Source: CAIWHR01 sp963734055 (GTDB lineage Bacteria > Pseudomonadota > Gammaproteobacteria > Burkholderiales > Casimicrobiaceae). From it: DNA of 64,000 nt. Positions 41,505-51,949 of the stretch are shown here, one piece after another. Where the stretch lies: assembly GCA_963734055.1 (NCBI GenBank), contig CAVTFQ010000007.1, forward strand, positions 682,001 to 746,000. Direction: 5' to 3'. The notes under the pieces were generated by a model. It saw nothing but the letters and a program-made list of their open reading frames with translations. It searched no databases and was not told the origin of the DNA. Every line of letters starts with the position of its first letter. The first letter of the stretch is position 1. The translations under genes were made by a program, and so were the position numbers.

Positions 41505-44363
41505 TCACGCCATCGAGCGCGGCTCGCCGTCGCCGTAGAGGTTCGCGACGCAGCGGCCGCAGAGCGCCGGATGCGCGGTGTCCACGCCGACGTCGGCGCG
41601 CCAGTGCCAGCAGCGCTCGCACTTCTCGCCGGCGCTCGGATTGACGGCGATCGCCAGCGCCCCGCCGTTCTCGGCCCGCTCGACCCGTGCGGCGGACGTG
41701 ATCATCACGAAGCGCAGGTCGTCGCCCAGGCTCGCGAGCGCTGCGAAGTCCTCGTCCGGCGCCGAGAGGGTGACCTCGGCCTGCAGCGACGAGCCGATGC
41801 GCCCGTCGATCCTGAGCGCCTCGAGCTCCTTCAGCACGGCGCCGCGGACCGCGAGGATCCGCGGCCATTTCGCGAGCAGCGCGCCGCCGTCCGCCACCGC
41901 GGGGAGCGCGTCGCCCCACGTGCGGACGAAGATCGTCGGGTCCTCGGGATGGACGATCTGCCACGCCTCCTCGGCCGTGAACGACAGGATCGGCGCCAGG
42001 AGCGAGAGCAGCGTGTCGCGAATGTGGAAGAGCGCGGTCTGCGCCGAGCGCCGCGCGCGGCTCGCCTTCGGCGCCGTGTACAGGCGGTCCTTGAGCACGT
42101 CGAGGTAGAAGCCGCCCAGATCCTCGGAGCAGTAGGTCGAGAGCCGCTGCACGACCAGGTGGAATTCGTAGCGATCGTAGTCGGCGCGGGACGCCTCCAG
42201 CAGGGCGCGCATGTTGGCGAGCGCATAGCGGTCGAGCTCGAACAGCTCGGCCACGGGCACGGCGTCCTTCGCGGGATCGAAGTCGCTCGTATTGGCGAGC
42301 AGGAAGCGCAGCGTGTTGCGGATGCGGCGGTAGCTCTCGACGACGCGCTTCAGGATCTCGTCGGAGATCGAGAGGTCGCCCGAGTAGTCCGTCGCGGCGA
42401 CCCACAGCCGAAGGATCTCGGCGCCGAGCGTGTCCGACACCTTCTGCGGCGCGACGACGTTCCCCTTCGACTTCGACATCTTGCGGCCGTCGCCGTCGAC
42501 GGTGAAGCCGTGGGTGAGCAACGCCTTGTACGGAGGGACGCCGTTCCGCATGCACGAGACGAGCAACGAGGAATGGAACCAGCCGCGATGCTGGTCCGAT
42601 CCTTCGAGGTAGAGGTCGGCCGGAAACCCCGTGTCCTTCGCATGCGAGCCGGCGCCCGTCTTCGCGCCCTCGGGGCCGCCCAGCACCGTCTGGTGCGTCG
42701 ACCCCGAGTCGAACCAGACGTCGAGCGTGTCGATGAGCTTCCGGTAGCGCGCGGGATCGACGCCGAAGTCCTCGTGCGTCGACTCGAACCACGCTTCGAT
42801 GCCGCCCCGCTCCACCTTCGCCGCGGCGAACTCGAGCAGCGCGAGCGTGTCGGGATGGAGCTCGTCCGTGACCTTGTCGACGAAGAACGGCAGCGGCACG
42901 CCCCACGTCCGCTGCCGCGAGAGCGTCCAGTCGGGGCGGTTCGCGATCATCGCGTAGAGCCGCGACTTGCCCCACGCCGGATAGAAGCGCGTGTTCTCGA
43001 TGCCGCGGAGCGCCGTCGCGCGGAGCGGCTCGGCGGGCTTGGTGCCGCGATAGCCCGGCACGTCGTCCATGCCCGCGAACCACTGCGTCGTCGCGCGATA
43101 GATGATCGGCGTCTTGTGCCGCCAGCAGTGCATGTAGCTGTGCGTGAACTTCTCGGCGTGGAGCAGGTTGCCCGCCTCGCGGATCTTCTCGACGATCCTG
43201 GGGTTCGCATCCCAGATCCGCTGCCCGCCGAAGAAGGGAAGGTCGGCGGCGAAGGTGCCGTCGCCCTGCACCGGCGTCAGCATCTCCTCGTCCTTCATCC
43301 CGTACCGGCGGCACGAGAGGAAGTCGTCGATGCCGTAGGCAGGCGAGCTGTGGACCATGCCGGTCCCCTGCTCGAGCGTCACGTACTCACCGAGATAGAC
43401 CGGCGCGGGACGGTCGTAGAACGGATGCCGGAACGCGATCAGCTCGAGCGCCCGGCCCTTCGCCGTCGCGACGACCTCGCCCTCGAGCTTGAAGCGCGCG
43501 AGCGAGGAGGCGACCAGATCCTCCGCGAGCACGAGATGGCCGCGCGGCGTCGCCACGAGCGCATAGGTGAAATCGGGATGCGCGTTCAGCGCCTGGTTGG
43601 ACGGAATCGTCCACGGCGTCGTCGTCCAGATCACCGTCCCGATCGGGCCGTCGGGCGCCCGCGCGAGCCCGAACGCGCGCGCGAGCTTCTCGCGCTCGGT
43701 CGGATCGGTCAGCGGAAAGTCGACGTCGATCGCGATGTCCTGCCGATCCTCGTACTCGACTTCCGCCTCGGCGAGCGCGCTGCCGCAGTCGAAGCACCAG
43801 TTGACGGGCTTCAGGCCGCGATAGAGGTACCCTTTCTCCAGGACCCGGCCCAGCGTGCGGATCTCGTCGGCCTCGCTCTTGTAGGCCATCGTCGTGTACG
43901 GATGGTCCCAGTCGCCCAGCACGCCGAGCCGCTGGAACTGCACCTTCTGGCGCGCGATCTGCTCGGTCGCGTACGCGCGCGCGAGCCGCTGCGTCTCCGC
44001 CGTCGGCAGGTGCTTGCCGTGTGTCTTTTCGATCTGCACCTCGATCGGCATTCCGTGGCAGTCCCAGCCGGGAACGTACGGCGCATCGAAGCCGGCCAGC
44101 GTGCGACTCTTGACGACCAGGTCCTTCAGAATCTTGTTTAGCGCGTGGCCGATGTGGATGTCGGCGTTCGCATACGGCGGCCCGTCGTGCAGAACGAAAC
44201 GCGGACGTCCCGCGCAGGCCTTGCGGATCGCCGCATAGACCTTCTTCTGCTGCCAGTCGGCGACCCAGCCCGGCTCGCGCTTCGCGAGGTCGCCGCGCAT
44301 CGGGAACGGCGTGTCCGGCAGGTTGAGCGTGGCTTTGTAGTCGATCTTGGATTCGTCGGGCAT
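41505..44363 (-). CDS. ileS: Isoleucyl-tRNA synthetase
   Basis: A 952-residue class I aminoacyl-tRNA synthetase with editing (CP1) domain. The HIGH motif is ADIHIGHALNKIL (about 67-79) and the KMSKS motif is GRKMSKSKGNVV (about 620). The editing-domain motif is TTPWTIPSNQALN. A C-terminal zinc finger (CERCWHW ... CGRCVANLYG) marks the bacterial mupirocin-sensitive class. It sits between ribF and lspA in the standard order. Confidence 0.98.
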   Translation of the reverse strand: MPDESKIDYKATLNLPDTPFPMRGDLAKREPGWVADWQQKKVYAAIRKACAGRPRFVLHDGPPYANADIHIGHALNKILKDLVVKSRTLAGFDAPYVPGWDCHGMPIEVQIEKTHGKHLPTAETQRLARAYATEQIARQKVQFQRLGVLGDWDHPYTTMAYKSEADEIRTLGRVLEKGYLYRGLKPVNWCFDCGSALAEAEVEYEDRQDIAIDVDFPLTDPTEREKLARAFGLARAPDGPIGTVIWTTTPWTIPSNQALNAHPDFTYALVATPRGHLVLAEDLVASSLARFKLEGEVVATAKGRALELIAFRHPFYDRPAPVYLGEYVTLEQGTGMVHSSPAYGIDDFLSCRRYGMKDEEMLTPVQGDGTFAADLPFFGGQRIWDANPRIVEKIREAGNLLHAEKFTHSYMHCWRHKTPIIYRATTQWFAGMDDVPGYRGTKPAEPLRATALRGIENTRFYPAWGKSRLYAMIANRPDWTLSRQRTWGVPLPFFVDKVTDELHPDTLALLEFAAAKVERGGIEAWFESTHEDFGVDPARYRKLIDTLDVWFDSGSTHQTVLGGPEGAKTGAGSHAKDTGFPADLYLEGSDQHRGWFHSSLLVSCMRNGVPPYKALLTHGFTVDGDGRKMSKSKGNVVAPQKVSDTLGAEILRLWVAATDYSGDLSISDEILKRVVESYRRIRNTLRFLLANTSDFDPAKDAVPVAELFELDRYALANMRALLEASRADYDRYEFHLVVQRLSTYCSEDLGGFYLDVLKDRLYTAPKASRARRSAQTALFHIRDTLLSLLAPILSFTAEEAWQIVHPEDPTIFVRTWGDALPAVADGGALLAKWPRILAVRGAVLKELEALRIDGRIGSSLQAEVTLSAPDEDFAALASLGDDLRFVMITSAARVERAENGGALAIAVNPSAGEKCERCWHWRADVGVDTAHPALCGRCVANLYGDGEPRSMA

Positions 44364-44381
44364 GGTGATCGGGATGACGCG

Positions 44382-45326
44382 TCAGCGCGGCGATTCGAGC
44401 AGCGCGGTTCGGCCGCCGGCGAAATACGCCCGCGCTCCGGCGACGTCCGCGCGGATCTGCCGGGTGAGAGTGTCGATATCGGGGTAGCGTTCCTCGTCGC
44501 GGAGCTTGTGCAGGAACTCGACCGTGACGCGCCGGCCGTAGATCACGAGGTCGAAGTCGAGAATGAACACCTCGAGCAGCGGCTCGCCGACGTCGGCCAC
44601 CGTCGGGCGCACGCCGACCGAGGCGACGCCGTCGTGCGGTCGCATATCGAGGCCGTGGACGCGAACGGCGAAGACGCCGGACACGGGGGGCATTCTCCCG
44701 AGCCGCAGGTTCGCCGTCGGGAATCCCAGGTTCCTGCCGAGCTTGGCGCCGTGCGCGACGCGGCCCGCGATCGTGTACGGCCGGCCGAGCAGCGCGGCGG
44801 CGTGCTCGAGATTGCCCGCAGACAGCGCGTGCCGGACGGCCGTCGACGACGCGCGCTCGCCCTCGACCGCGACGGTGCGCATCGCCTCGACGCTGAACGT
44901 CCGCGCCGCCGCCCGCAGCGTCGCAATGTCGCCGGCGCGGCCCTTGCCGAAGCGGAAGTCCTCGCCGACCAGGACCCAGCGAATGCCCAGGCGCCGCACG
45001 AGCACGTCATCGATGAAGGTCTCCGGCGCGAGCGCCGCGAGGCGGTGGTCGAAGCGCGCGACGATCGTGCGCGCGACGCCGAGCGTCCTGAAGTATTCGA
45101 GCTTCGCGCGAAGGGGCGAGAGCCGCGGCGGCGCGGCGCCGTGCGCGAAGAACTCGCGCGGGTGCGGATCGAACGTGAGCACCGCCGAGGGCAGCCCGAG
45201 ATCCTCCGCGGCCTCGATGAGCCGCGAAAGCATCGCCTGGTGTCCGCGATGGACGCCGTCGAAATTGCCGATCGTCAGCGCGACGGGACCGTCGGCCGCC
45301 GCCGGCAGGCCGCGTATCAGCCGCAC
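44382..45326 (-). CDS. ribF: Bifunctional riboflavin kinase/FAD synthetase
   Basis: Makes FMN and FAD. The 314-residue protein has the N-terminal FAD synthetase domain (TIGNFDGVHRGHQAML, about 17-32; LTFDPHPREFF; WVLVGEDFRFGKGRAGD) and a C-terminal riboflavin kinase domain (GRNLGFPTANLRL, GVASVGVRPTV, VEFLHKLRDEERYPD). GTG 45326 (MRLIRGLPAAADG) matches the usual RibF start and has GAGG upstream. Confidence 0.96.
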   Translation of the reverse strand: MRLIRGLPAAADGPVALTIGNFDGVHRGHQAMLSRLIEAAEDLGLPSAVLTFDPHPREFFAHGAAPPRLSPLRAKLEYFRTLGVARTIVARFDHRLAALAPETFIDDVLVRRLGIRWVLVGEDFRFGKGRAGDIATLRAAARTFSVEAMRTVAVEGERASSTAVRHALSAGNLEHAAALLGRPYTIAGRVAHGAKLGRNLGFPTANLRLGRMPPVSGVFAVRVHGLDMRPHDGVASVGVRPTVADVGEPLLEVFILDFDLVIYGRRVTVEFLHKLRDEERYPDIDTLTRQIRADVAGARAYFAGGRTALLESPR

Positions 45327-45354
45327 GGAGTGCCTCAGTGAAGCAAAACGGTGA

Positions 45355-45363
45355 ATTTTAGCA
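45355..45363 (-). promoter_or_regulatory. Extended -10 promoter of ribF-ileS-lspA-ispH
   Basis: TGCTAAAAT on the minus strand is an extended -10 element (TGn plus TAAAAT). The -35 is weak. The predicted start near 45348 gives a leader of about 22 nt before the ribF GTG. Confidence 0.5.
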
Positions 45364-45391
45364 GGTCGCCGCGGTTGCCGCCCCGCGACGC

Positions 45392-48300
45392 TCACCACTC
45401 GTGCGGCCACTCGCGCCAGCCGCGCAGGAGCGGATGGTAGAGAGCGAGGCGAACCGGACGCGGATCGAGCCCGGCGACGAAGCGCGCGTAGCGCTCGAGC
45501 TGGCCGCGGTAGCGCTCCCGCTCGAGATCGAGGAACGCGTCCGCGTCCGCCCCTTCGTGCCGTCCGGTCTTGAAGTCGACGATCCAGCGCACGCCGTCGG
45601 CGACGAACGTGCGGTCCACGACGACGTGCGCGATGCCGCCCTCCTCCACCCCCGCGAGCGCCCATTCGCTGCGCGCGTCCTCGTGCTCCGGCGCGAACAG
45701 CCAGCGCGCGCGCGGGTCGGCCAGCACGTTCCCGAGCGTCGTCGCGATCTCGGCCGCGGCCCGGTCGAGCTCCGCCGCGCCGACGACACCTTCGCTCGCG
45801 AGATCCCCGCGGATCCGCGTCGCCGCCGCGGCGATCCGCGCGTCGCTCCAGGCGGCAAGGCCGTCGCGCGCGAGCTGCGCGAGCCAGCGGTGCGCCACCA
45901 CGCCGATCCGGCGTGCCGTCTCGCGGGCCCAGTCGAATGGCAGCTCCTCGCCCGCCTCCGCCAAGGCGGCAGCGACAGGGATGCCGCGACCGGGCGCCGG
46001 TGCCGTCCACCCGGGCGCGACACGCACGAGCGGCGGACCGCCGCGCGCCGGCGGCGGTGCCGGCTCGCGGGCGGCCGGCGGCGGTCGCGTCATCGCCGCG
46101 AGGGCGTCCCGCATTCGCGCGAGCGCCGAGCCGCGCGCGGGCGCCGCCCAGATGCGCTGCCCCCCGGCGTCTTCCGCGACGGCCAACGAGGCCGTCAGGT
46201 GCAGCCGGGCCTTCGCTCGCGTGCACCCGACGTACAGGAGTCGCGCGAGCTCCGCCCGGTCCTCGTCCGTCGCCAGCAGCGCGAGGTATGCGTAGACGGG
46301 ATCCGGCTCGCCGCCGCGCGTGCGCGACGGAGCCACGATGACTCCGTGCTCGCGCGTCCTGAGCTGCAGGATCTCGGGATCGCGGCCGCCCGTCGCGCGC
46401 GCCAGGCCCGGCATCACGACCGTGTCGAACTCGAGCCCTTTCGCGCGATGGAGCGTCATCACCTGCACGCGCGACGCCGTTTCGTCGGCCGGCGTCACGT
46501 ATTGCGTGTCGAGCGCCGCCATGAACGAGGTCCAATCCGGAACGTCGCCGGCGATTTCTCTCGCGGCGAGGAGCCCGAGGAATCGTTCCGCGGCATCGAC
46601 GTCGATCGCTTCGTCGAGCAGCGCGGGACCGCCCAGCGCGAGCCACGCGCCGCGCACGCGCGCGGCGAGCGACGCCCGCCCGCGCGCCGACAGCGCCGGA
46701 TGCAGGAGGCGCGCGCACGCCGCAAGCCGGACGGCGCCGTCCCCGCTCATCCCGGCCACGGCCTCGGGAGCCTCCATGAGCGCAGCGATCGTCCCCGAAG
46801 GATGCGCCGCGGCCGCCGCAGCCACCGCGAAGAGATCGCCGAGCACGAGCCCGCACCACGGCGCGCGCAGCACGGCGAGCCACGCAAGACGGTCGGCGGG
46901 CTGCGCGAGCGCGTGCGAGAGCGACGCGAGATCGTGGATCGCCTGCCGCTCGGCGAGCGCGTCGAGCTCCACCGCCGCGTACCCGATGCCTGCGGCGCGG
47001 AGTGCCGGCAGAATCGCATCGAGATGCGTCCGCGCGCGCACGAGAATGGCGATCGTGCCCGGCTCCGACTCGAGCGCCGCGCGCACGCGGTCGGTGACCC
47101 GCTCCGCTTCGGCAATCGGGTCGGGAACGAGATCGAGCGTGACCGCGGCGCCGCGCGGCGGCGGCGTCACGGCGATCGCAGGCGCGAAGGCGACCGCGCC
47201 GCGCCAGGGATCGTTGCGGCTTCCGAGCACGCGCGGGAACGCGCCGTTGACCCAGTCGACGAGCCCCTCGTGCGCGCGGAAATTTCGCGCGAGACGCAGG
47301 TTCTGGACGGGGACGCCGGCGATCCGCCCGGCGTCCTGCGCGTCGACGAAGATCCGCACTTCCGCCTCCCGGAACCGGTAGATCGACTGCATCGGATCGC
47401 CGACCGCGAACAACGTGCGGCCGTCGCCCTCCGTCCATCCCGCGGTCAGGCGCCGCAGGAGCTCGAGCTGGATGAACGACGTGTCCTGGAACTCGTCCAC
47501 CAGCAGATGCTCGATCCGGGCGTCGAGCTTGAGGAGAAGGTCCGTCGGCGCGTCGGGATCGCCGAGCGCGTCGATGGCCGCGATCGTCCCCTGCACGAAA
47601 TCGAGCGCACCCTGGTCGCGGAACGCGAGCGTGAGCTCAGCCGCGAGTCGCGGCAACAGTGCCTGCAGCGCGCCGACGAGCGTCCAGGCGTCGTCGCCGT
47701 AGCGCGGCGGCGGCAGCCGGCGCGCCAGGTCGAGCTGCGTCGCGAGTCCGGGTACCGCCGCGAGCTCCGCGAGCACGTCGGCCATTGCCGCACCGTGCTC
47801 GGCCCGCATTGCGCCATCGCGCCCGGCGCCGCCCCGTGGAAAGCCGTCGTTCCGGTCGACCTTGCGGCGGAATTCGGCGCCGTTCGCGACGAGCAGCCAC
47901 GAGGCGAGCGCGCGCCATTGTTCACGCGCCTCGAGCGTCGCCGGCGGCACGCCGCCCGCCGCCGCGCATTCGAGCAGGCGCTCCGCGATCGCGGCGGCGC
48001 GCATCGTCCCCTCCGCGTGCCGGGCGGCGTGGCGCTCGAGCGGCGGCAGCGCCGATGCGAGCGCCGCTGGAAACGCGCGCGCGATCGTTTCGAGCTCGCC
48101 GCGGATCTCGTCCGCGAGCACTGCCTCGAGCGCGGCGCGGAACCGCTCGCCCTCACCGGCGGCGAGCTCGCGCAGGAACGGCGCCCGCCGGGCGAGCAGC
48201 GAGGACAGCACGCCGACCGCGTGTCGCGCATCGTTGTCGAGATGACGGAGCAGCCTGCCCCAGGCGGCGTCGCCGGGATCGGCGGCGGCGAGCGCAGCGC

Positions 48301-48775
48301 GCACGGCCGCCTCGTAGAGCGCGCGCGCGTCGTCGACGAACCGCGGCGCCGCACCGAGACGCGTCGCGAGCGGCGCCTGGCGCGCGATGCCCACGCAGAA
48401 CGCATCGATCGTCTGCACCGCGAGCCGCGCCGGGTGCGACGTCAGCTGCCACCCGCATCGCGCGTCCTGCGCGAGCGCCGCCTCGGCGAGAGCGCGCGTC
48501 CGGGCTTCGTGCGGGGACGCGACGACCGTCCCTTCGCGGGCGTCCGCGAGCGCGCGGACGATCCTCTCGCGCATCTCGCCCGCGGCCTTCCGCGTGAACG
48601 TCATTGCGACAATCCGTTCGGGGCGGTCGACGCGCGCGAGCAGCGCGAGGAAGCGCTGGATCAGGAGCTCGGTCTTGCCGGAGCCGGCGGGCGCCTGGAC
48701 CAGGAACGAGCGCGTGACGTCGAGCGCACGCTCGCGCGCGTCTCCATCGTCGCGGCCCGCCGCGTCAGTCATCAT
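45392..48775 (-). CDS. AddA/RecB-like UvrD-family helicase-nuclease
   Basis: A 1127-residue SF1 helicase with a C-terminal RecB-type nuclease. Walker A is QAPAGSGKTELLIQRFLALL (about 25-44), motif Ia/III TRKAAGEM, motif II DEFQDTSFIQLELL, motif IV VGDPMQSIYRFREAEV, and motif V MTLHRAKGLEFD. The nuclease motif is VDFKTGRHEG followed by the QLERY segment. It pairs with the upstream AddB-like protein to form a double-strand-break resection complex of the AddAB type. The start was set at the ATG pair 48775/48772, overlapping the upstream gene by 11 bp; a longer form from 48841 is unlikely. Confidence 0.9.
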   Translation of the reverse strand: MMTDAAGRDDGDARERALDVTRSFLVQAPAGSGKTELLIQRFLALLARVDRPERIVAMTFTRKAAGEMRERIVRALADAREGTVVASPHEARTRALAEAALAQDARCGWQLTSHPARLAVQTIDAFCVGIARQAPLATRLGAAPRFVDDARALYEAAVRAALAAADPGDAAWGRLLRHLDNDARHAVGVLSSLLARRAPFLRELAAGEGERFRAALEAVLADEIRGELETIARAFPAALASALPPLERHAARHAEGTMRAAAIAERLLECAAAGGVPPATLEAREQWRALASWLLVANGAEFRRKVDRNDGFPRGGAGRDGAMRAEHGAAMADVLAELAAVPGLATQLDLARRLPPPRYGDDAWTLVGALQALLPRLAAELTLAFRDQGALDFVQGTIAAIDALGDPDAPTDLLLKLDARIEHLLVDEFQDTSFIQLELLRRLTAGWTEGDGRTLFAVGDPMQSIYRFREAEVRIFVDAQDAGRIAGVPVQNLRLARNFRAHEGLVDWVNGAFPRVLGSRNDPWRGAVAFAPAIAVTPPPRGAAVTLDLVPDPIAEAERVTDRVRAALESEPGTIAILVRARTHLDAILPALRAAGIGYAAVELDALAERQAIHDLASLSHALAQPADRLAWLAVLRAPWCGLVLGDLFAVAAAAAAHPSGTIAALMEAPEAVAGMSGDGAVRLAACARLLHPALSARGRASLAARVRGAWLALGGPALLDEAIDVDAAERFLGLLAAREIAGDVPDWTSFMAALDTQYVTPADETASRVQVMTLHRAKGLEFDTVVMPGLARATGGRDPEILQLRTREHGVIVAPSRTRGGEPDPVYAYLALLATDEDRAELARLLYVGCTRAKARLHLTASLAVAEDAGGQRIWAAPARGSALARMRDALAAMTRPPPAAREPAPPPARGGPPLVRVAPGWTAPAPGRGIPVAAALAEAGEELPFDWARETARRIGVVAHRWLAQLARDGLAAWSDARIAAAATRIRGDLASEGVVGAAELDRAAAEIATTLGNVLADPRARWLFAPEHEDARSEWALAGVEEGGIAHVVVDRTFVADGVRWIVDFKTGRHEGADADAFLDLERERYRGQLERYARFVAGLDPRPVRLALYHPLLRGWREWPHEW

Positions 48776-51467
48776 CGTCGTCCGCGCGGCGGAGACCCGC
48801 TGCGCCGATCCGGCACAGCGGCTGCAGGCCACAATGCGCACACGTCTTGCGCGGATCGCGCGGCGTCACGCTCGACACGCCGGACACGATCTCGTCACCG
48901 AGCATGGCCAGCGCGTCGGCCCAGCGCGTCTCGGCGGCGCTCCAGTCCGCGAGGCCGGCGCCCTTGACCTTCGACGGCAGCGGCAGTACGGGCCACGCGT
49001 CGCCGTCGGCGGCGAGGCCGCGCACCGCGAGCTCGCCCGCTTTCACCTGTGCGTAGGCGACCGCGCGCACGCGCTCTGCGGGTGCCGCCGCGCGCTGCGC
49101 GAGCGCATACAGGCCGAGCTGAGGCGCCTGCGGGCGGGCCTCGAACCAGTCCTCGGCGCGATGGGTGCGACCGGTCTTGTAATCGATGATGGCGACGCCG
49201 CCGTCGTCGAGCGCGTCCATCCGGTCGAGCCGCAGCGACACCTGCAGCCCGCAGAGCGCGAGCGGCAGTCCCTTCTCGATGCCGATGACGGCGAACGACG
49301 GCCGCGGGCGATCGTAAGCCTCGAGCCAGTCGACGACGACGCCCGCGATGCGCTCCGCTTCGCCCGCCGCGATCATCGGCAACAGCGAGCGCCAGCGCGC
49401 GGCCGGCAGGGCGGCCTTCGCCGCCTCGGACGCGGCCGCCGCGGCAGCGCGCAGCGCGTCGGGCGACAGCGCGGCCAGTGCCTGCTGCGTGCCGACATCG
49501 CGCCAGAACGTCGCGAGCGCCGCATGCACGAGCGTGCCGCGCTCCTGGGCGGACAACCCGTCTATCGGCGGCGGCCACGGCTCGGCTGCGAGCCGGTGCG
49601 TTGCCGTCGCCTTGAACGGACAGTCGCTCTGCGCCTCGACGAGCCGCGCTCCTCCGCGAACGCGCATCGGCACTGCGAGCCGCGGCGCGAATTCGTCGGC
49701 GACGGCTTCGCGCGGGGCCGGGCGTGCAAACTGCGTTGGTGCGGTGCCGGGGTCGCCCGCGACGTCCTGCGCCAAAGGCTCGTCCGGGCGCGGCAGTAGG
49801 GGAGATGGCGAGCACGGATGGTCGTCGCGCGTGGCCGAATGCGAGAACACGACTTCCGGCGCCGCCCGCGCGAATTCGGCGGTGAGCAGGGCGGCGTAGG
49901 CAAGCTCGCGCGCGGCGCTCGAGCGCGGCACGTGGCGCAGTCGCTGCCACGCCACGGGCAGGAGCGGGTGCGGCTCCGGGGCAGGCGGCCACGTATCGGC
50001 AGCGAGTCCGGCCACCCAGAGCGCGTCGAACGGTTGCCCCGCCGCCTCGAGCAATCCGACGATCTGGATCGGCGCCCGCGGCGCCTCCGGCTGGAACACC
50101 TGCGTCCGCAGATGCGCGCGGAGCGCCGCGAGCGCGTCGGGCCGCGACAGGCGTGGCTCGACCGCGCCCAGCGTCGTGAACTCGGCCAGCTCGCGATCCC
50201 ACGCGCGGAGCGCCTGGTGCTCGCCGCTGTCCTGGGCACGATGGCCTGGCCAGCCGAGCGCGGCGAGCCACGCGCGCCACGCCACGACGTGCTCGCGCGG
50301 CGACCCGACCGCCGGCAGGTCGACGCGCTCGATCGCCACGGCCCACTGTTCCGCGAGCACGCGATCGGTCCCGCGCAACCCAGCCTGCGCAGCGCGCAGC
50401 GAGACGGTGCGCCGCCCCTGGCTCAGCCAGTCGACCTCGAGCTGCGCGCGCCGCAGCCATCCGTCGGTGCCGCCGAGATACGGCGAGCGCAACGTGGCCG
50501 CCGCCCGGCCCAGCGGGAGCGGCGCCTCGGCCCAGGCCAGGAGCTCGAGCGCGACCGCGACGAGCGGCACGCTCGCGAGCGGCGCGCCGAGCGAGAGGTT
50601 GTAGGGGCGCGGTGCGTTCTCGCCGCCGGGCCATTGCAGCGCCGGACACAGGATGTCGTCGGCGCGAGCGCGGACTGCCTCGCGGCGGGATGCGAGGTCG
50701 GCGACCGCGACCCCGATCGTCGCGGCGGGATCGACGAGCGCGCGCTCGCGTGCCCAGGCGAGCGCCCGGCTGATTTCGTCGTCGGGGGTCGTCCCTCGCG
50801 CATGTCGCACCCGGCTGCGCGCCGTGGGCAGCGCGTGCATGCGAGTCACGGCTACGCGGGCCGCCTCGAGCGCCCCGCGCCATCGCTCCTGCTGCGGCGT
50901 GAGCTCGGCGAATCCCGCGAGCACGACAGGCGTCCCGCGCAGGCTCGGCAGGCGGTCCGCCCACGGGCCAAGCCGATCGGCCAGTTGCGCGGGATCGACC
51001 GCTCGATCCGCGGCAAGTCCGCGCGCGTACCGGCTCGCCCAGCGCGCGAACGCGGCGCGATCATCGTCGTCCGCGTCGCTCCCCGCCCACGCGCGCCAGC
51101 TCTCGCCCCTTTCGCCCCACGCGTGGATCAGCGACCACGCCTCCGCGGCGAGCGCGGCGGCGCCGTCGGGATCGACGAGAGGCGTTGCGTGCTCGGCCAC
51201 GATGCGCCGCCACGCGTGCGCCGCCTGCAGCGGCGAGCGCAAGCGAAGTTCTTCCGGCGCGGCGCCGTTCAGGACGGCGTCCTGCCACAACGCCTGCAGC
51301 CACGCGTCCCACGGCAGCGCGCGCGCCGCAGGCCAGACGACGCGCCCGGCGTCGCGCTCGCCCCGGTCATGGAGCGCGACGATCGCGCGCGCGAGGCGGC
51401 GATTCGGCGTGACGACGATCGCGCCGCTGGCCAGGGCGCGCAGCAGTGGCTCGGGGAGGGACGGCAT
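48765..51467 (-). CDS. AddB-like PD-(D/E)XK nuclease, probable DNA repair protein
   Basis: A 900-residue protein. The N-terminal helicase-like part is degenerate (VVTPNRRLARAIVALHDRG) and the C-terminal PD-(D/E)XK nuclease has IIDYKTGRTH. Four cysteines consistent with an iron-sulfur staple are visible (CPF about residue 620 and CAHCGLQPLC about 878-887). This is the betaproteobacterial 'probable DNA repair protein' family that accompanies the AddA-like helicase. The C-terminal tail DDDDD overlaps the AddA-like start. Confidence 0.87.
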   Translation of the reverse strand: MPSLPEPLLRALASGAIVVTPNRRLARAIVALHDRGERDAGRVVWPAARALPWDAWLQALWQDAVLNGAAPEELRLRSPLQAAHAWRRIVAEHATPLVDPDGAAALAAEAWSLIHAWGERGESWRAWAGSDADDDDRAAFARWASRYARGLAADRAVDPAQLADRLGPWADRLPSLRGTPVVLAGFAELTPQQERWRGALEAARVAVTRMHALPTARSRVRHARGTTPDDEISRALAWARERALVDPAATIGVAVADLASRREAVRARADDILCPALQWPGGENAPRPYNLSLGAPLASVPLVAVALELLAWAEAPLPLGRAAATLRSPYLGGTDGWLRRAQLEVDWLSQGRRTVSLRAAQAGLRGTDRVLAEQWAVAIERVDLPAVGSPREHVVAWRAWLAALGWPGHRAQDSGEHQALRAWDRELAEFTTLGAVEPRLSRPDALAALRAHLRTQVFQPEAPRAPIQIVGLLEAAGQPFDALWVAGLAADTWPPAPEPHPLLPVAWQRLRHVPRSSAARELAYAALLTAEFARAAPEVVFSHSATRDDHPCSPSPLLPRPDEPLAQDVAGDPGTAPTQFARPAPREAVADEFAPRLAVPMRVRGGARLVEAQSDCPFKATATHRLAAEPWPPPIDGLSAQERGTLVHAALATFWRDVGTQQALAALSPDALRAAAAAASEAAKAALPAARWRSLLPMIAAGEAERIAGVVVDWLEAYDRPRPSFAVIGIEKGLPLALCGLQVSLRLDRMDALDDGGVAIIDYKTGRTHRAEDWFEARPQAPQLGLYALAQRAAAPAERVRAVAYAQVKAGELAVRGLAADGDAWPVLPLPSKVKGAGLADWSAAETRWADALAMLGDEIVSGVSSVTPRDPRKTCAHCGLQPLCRIGAAGLRRADDDDD

Positions 51468-51631
51468 TGCGGACGGCGGGAACGCTCTGGCGCGTCCGCT
51501 TCGCGGGGCCGGACGGCCTTGCTGCCTGGCGCGCCGCGCAATTGCGCCCGACGCGCGCTACGGACACACTCTAGCAGCTTTCAACGCCGCCGCGTTTGCG
51601 GCGCCGGTCGTCGACGGGGAGGATCCAAGCG

Positions 51632-51919
51632 ATGTCTGCCTACATCGTGGTCGATTGCGAGGTCACGGACCCGATACGCTACGAGAAGTACAAGAAGCTC
51701 GCCCAGGCCGCGGTCGCGAAACACGGCGGCCGCTACCTCGTGCGCGGCGGCGACACGGTGGTGCTCGAGGGAGAATGGCAGCCGCACCGTATCGTCGTGC
51801 TCGAGTTTCCGAGCCCGAGCGCGGTGCGTCGCTTCTACGCGTCGCCCGAATATCGCGCCGCGCGCGCGGAGCGCGAAGGCGCCGCGCGGATGAACATGAT
51901 CACGGTCGCCGGCGCCTAG
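51632..51919 (+). CDS. DUF1330 family protein
   Basis: A 95-residue protein of the dimeric alpha-beta barrel type. Family features are MSAYIVVDCEVTDPIRYEKY, GGRYLVRGGDTVVLEGEW and VVLEFPSPSAVRRFYASPEY. The function of DUF1330 is unknown. The start is set by GGGAGGA about 9 bp upstream. It is divergent from the AddB-like gene (164 bp between starts). Confidence 0.9.
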   Translation: MSAYIVVDCEVTDPIRYEKYKKLAQAAVAKHGGRYLVRGGDTVVLEGEWQPHRIVVLEFPSPSAVRRFYASPEYRAARAEREGAARMNMITVAGA

Positions 51920-51949
51920 CGTTGCGCAACGACCGACCGTGACGGGGCG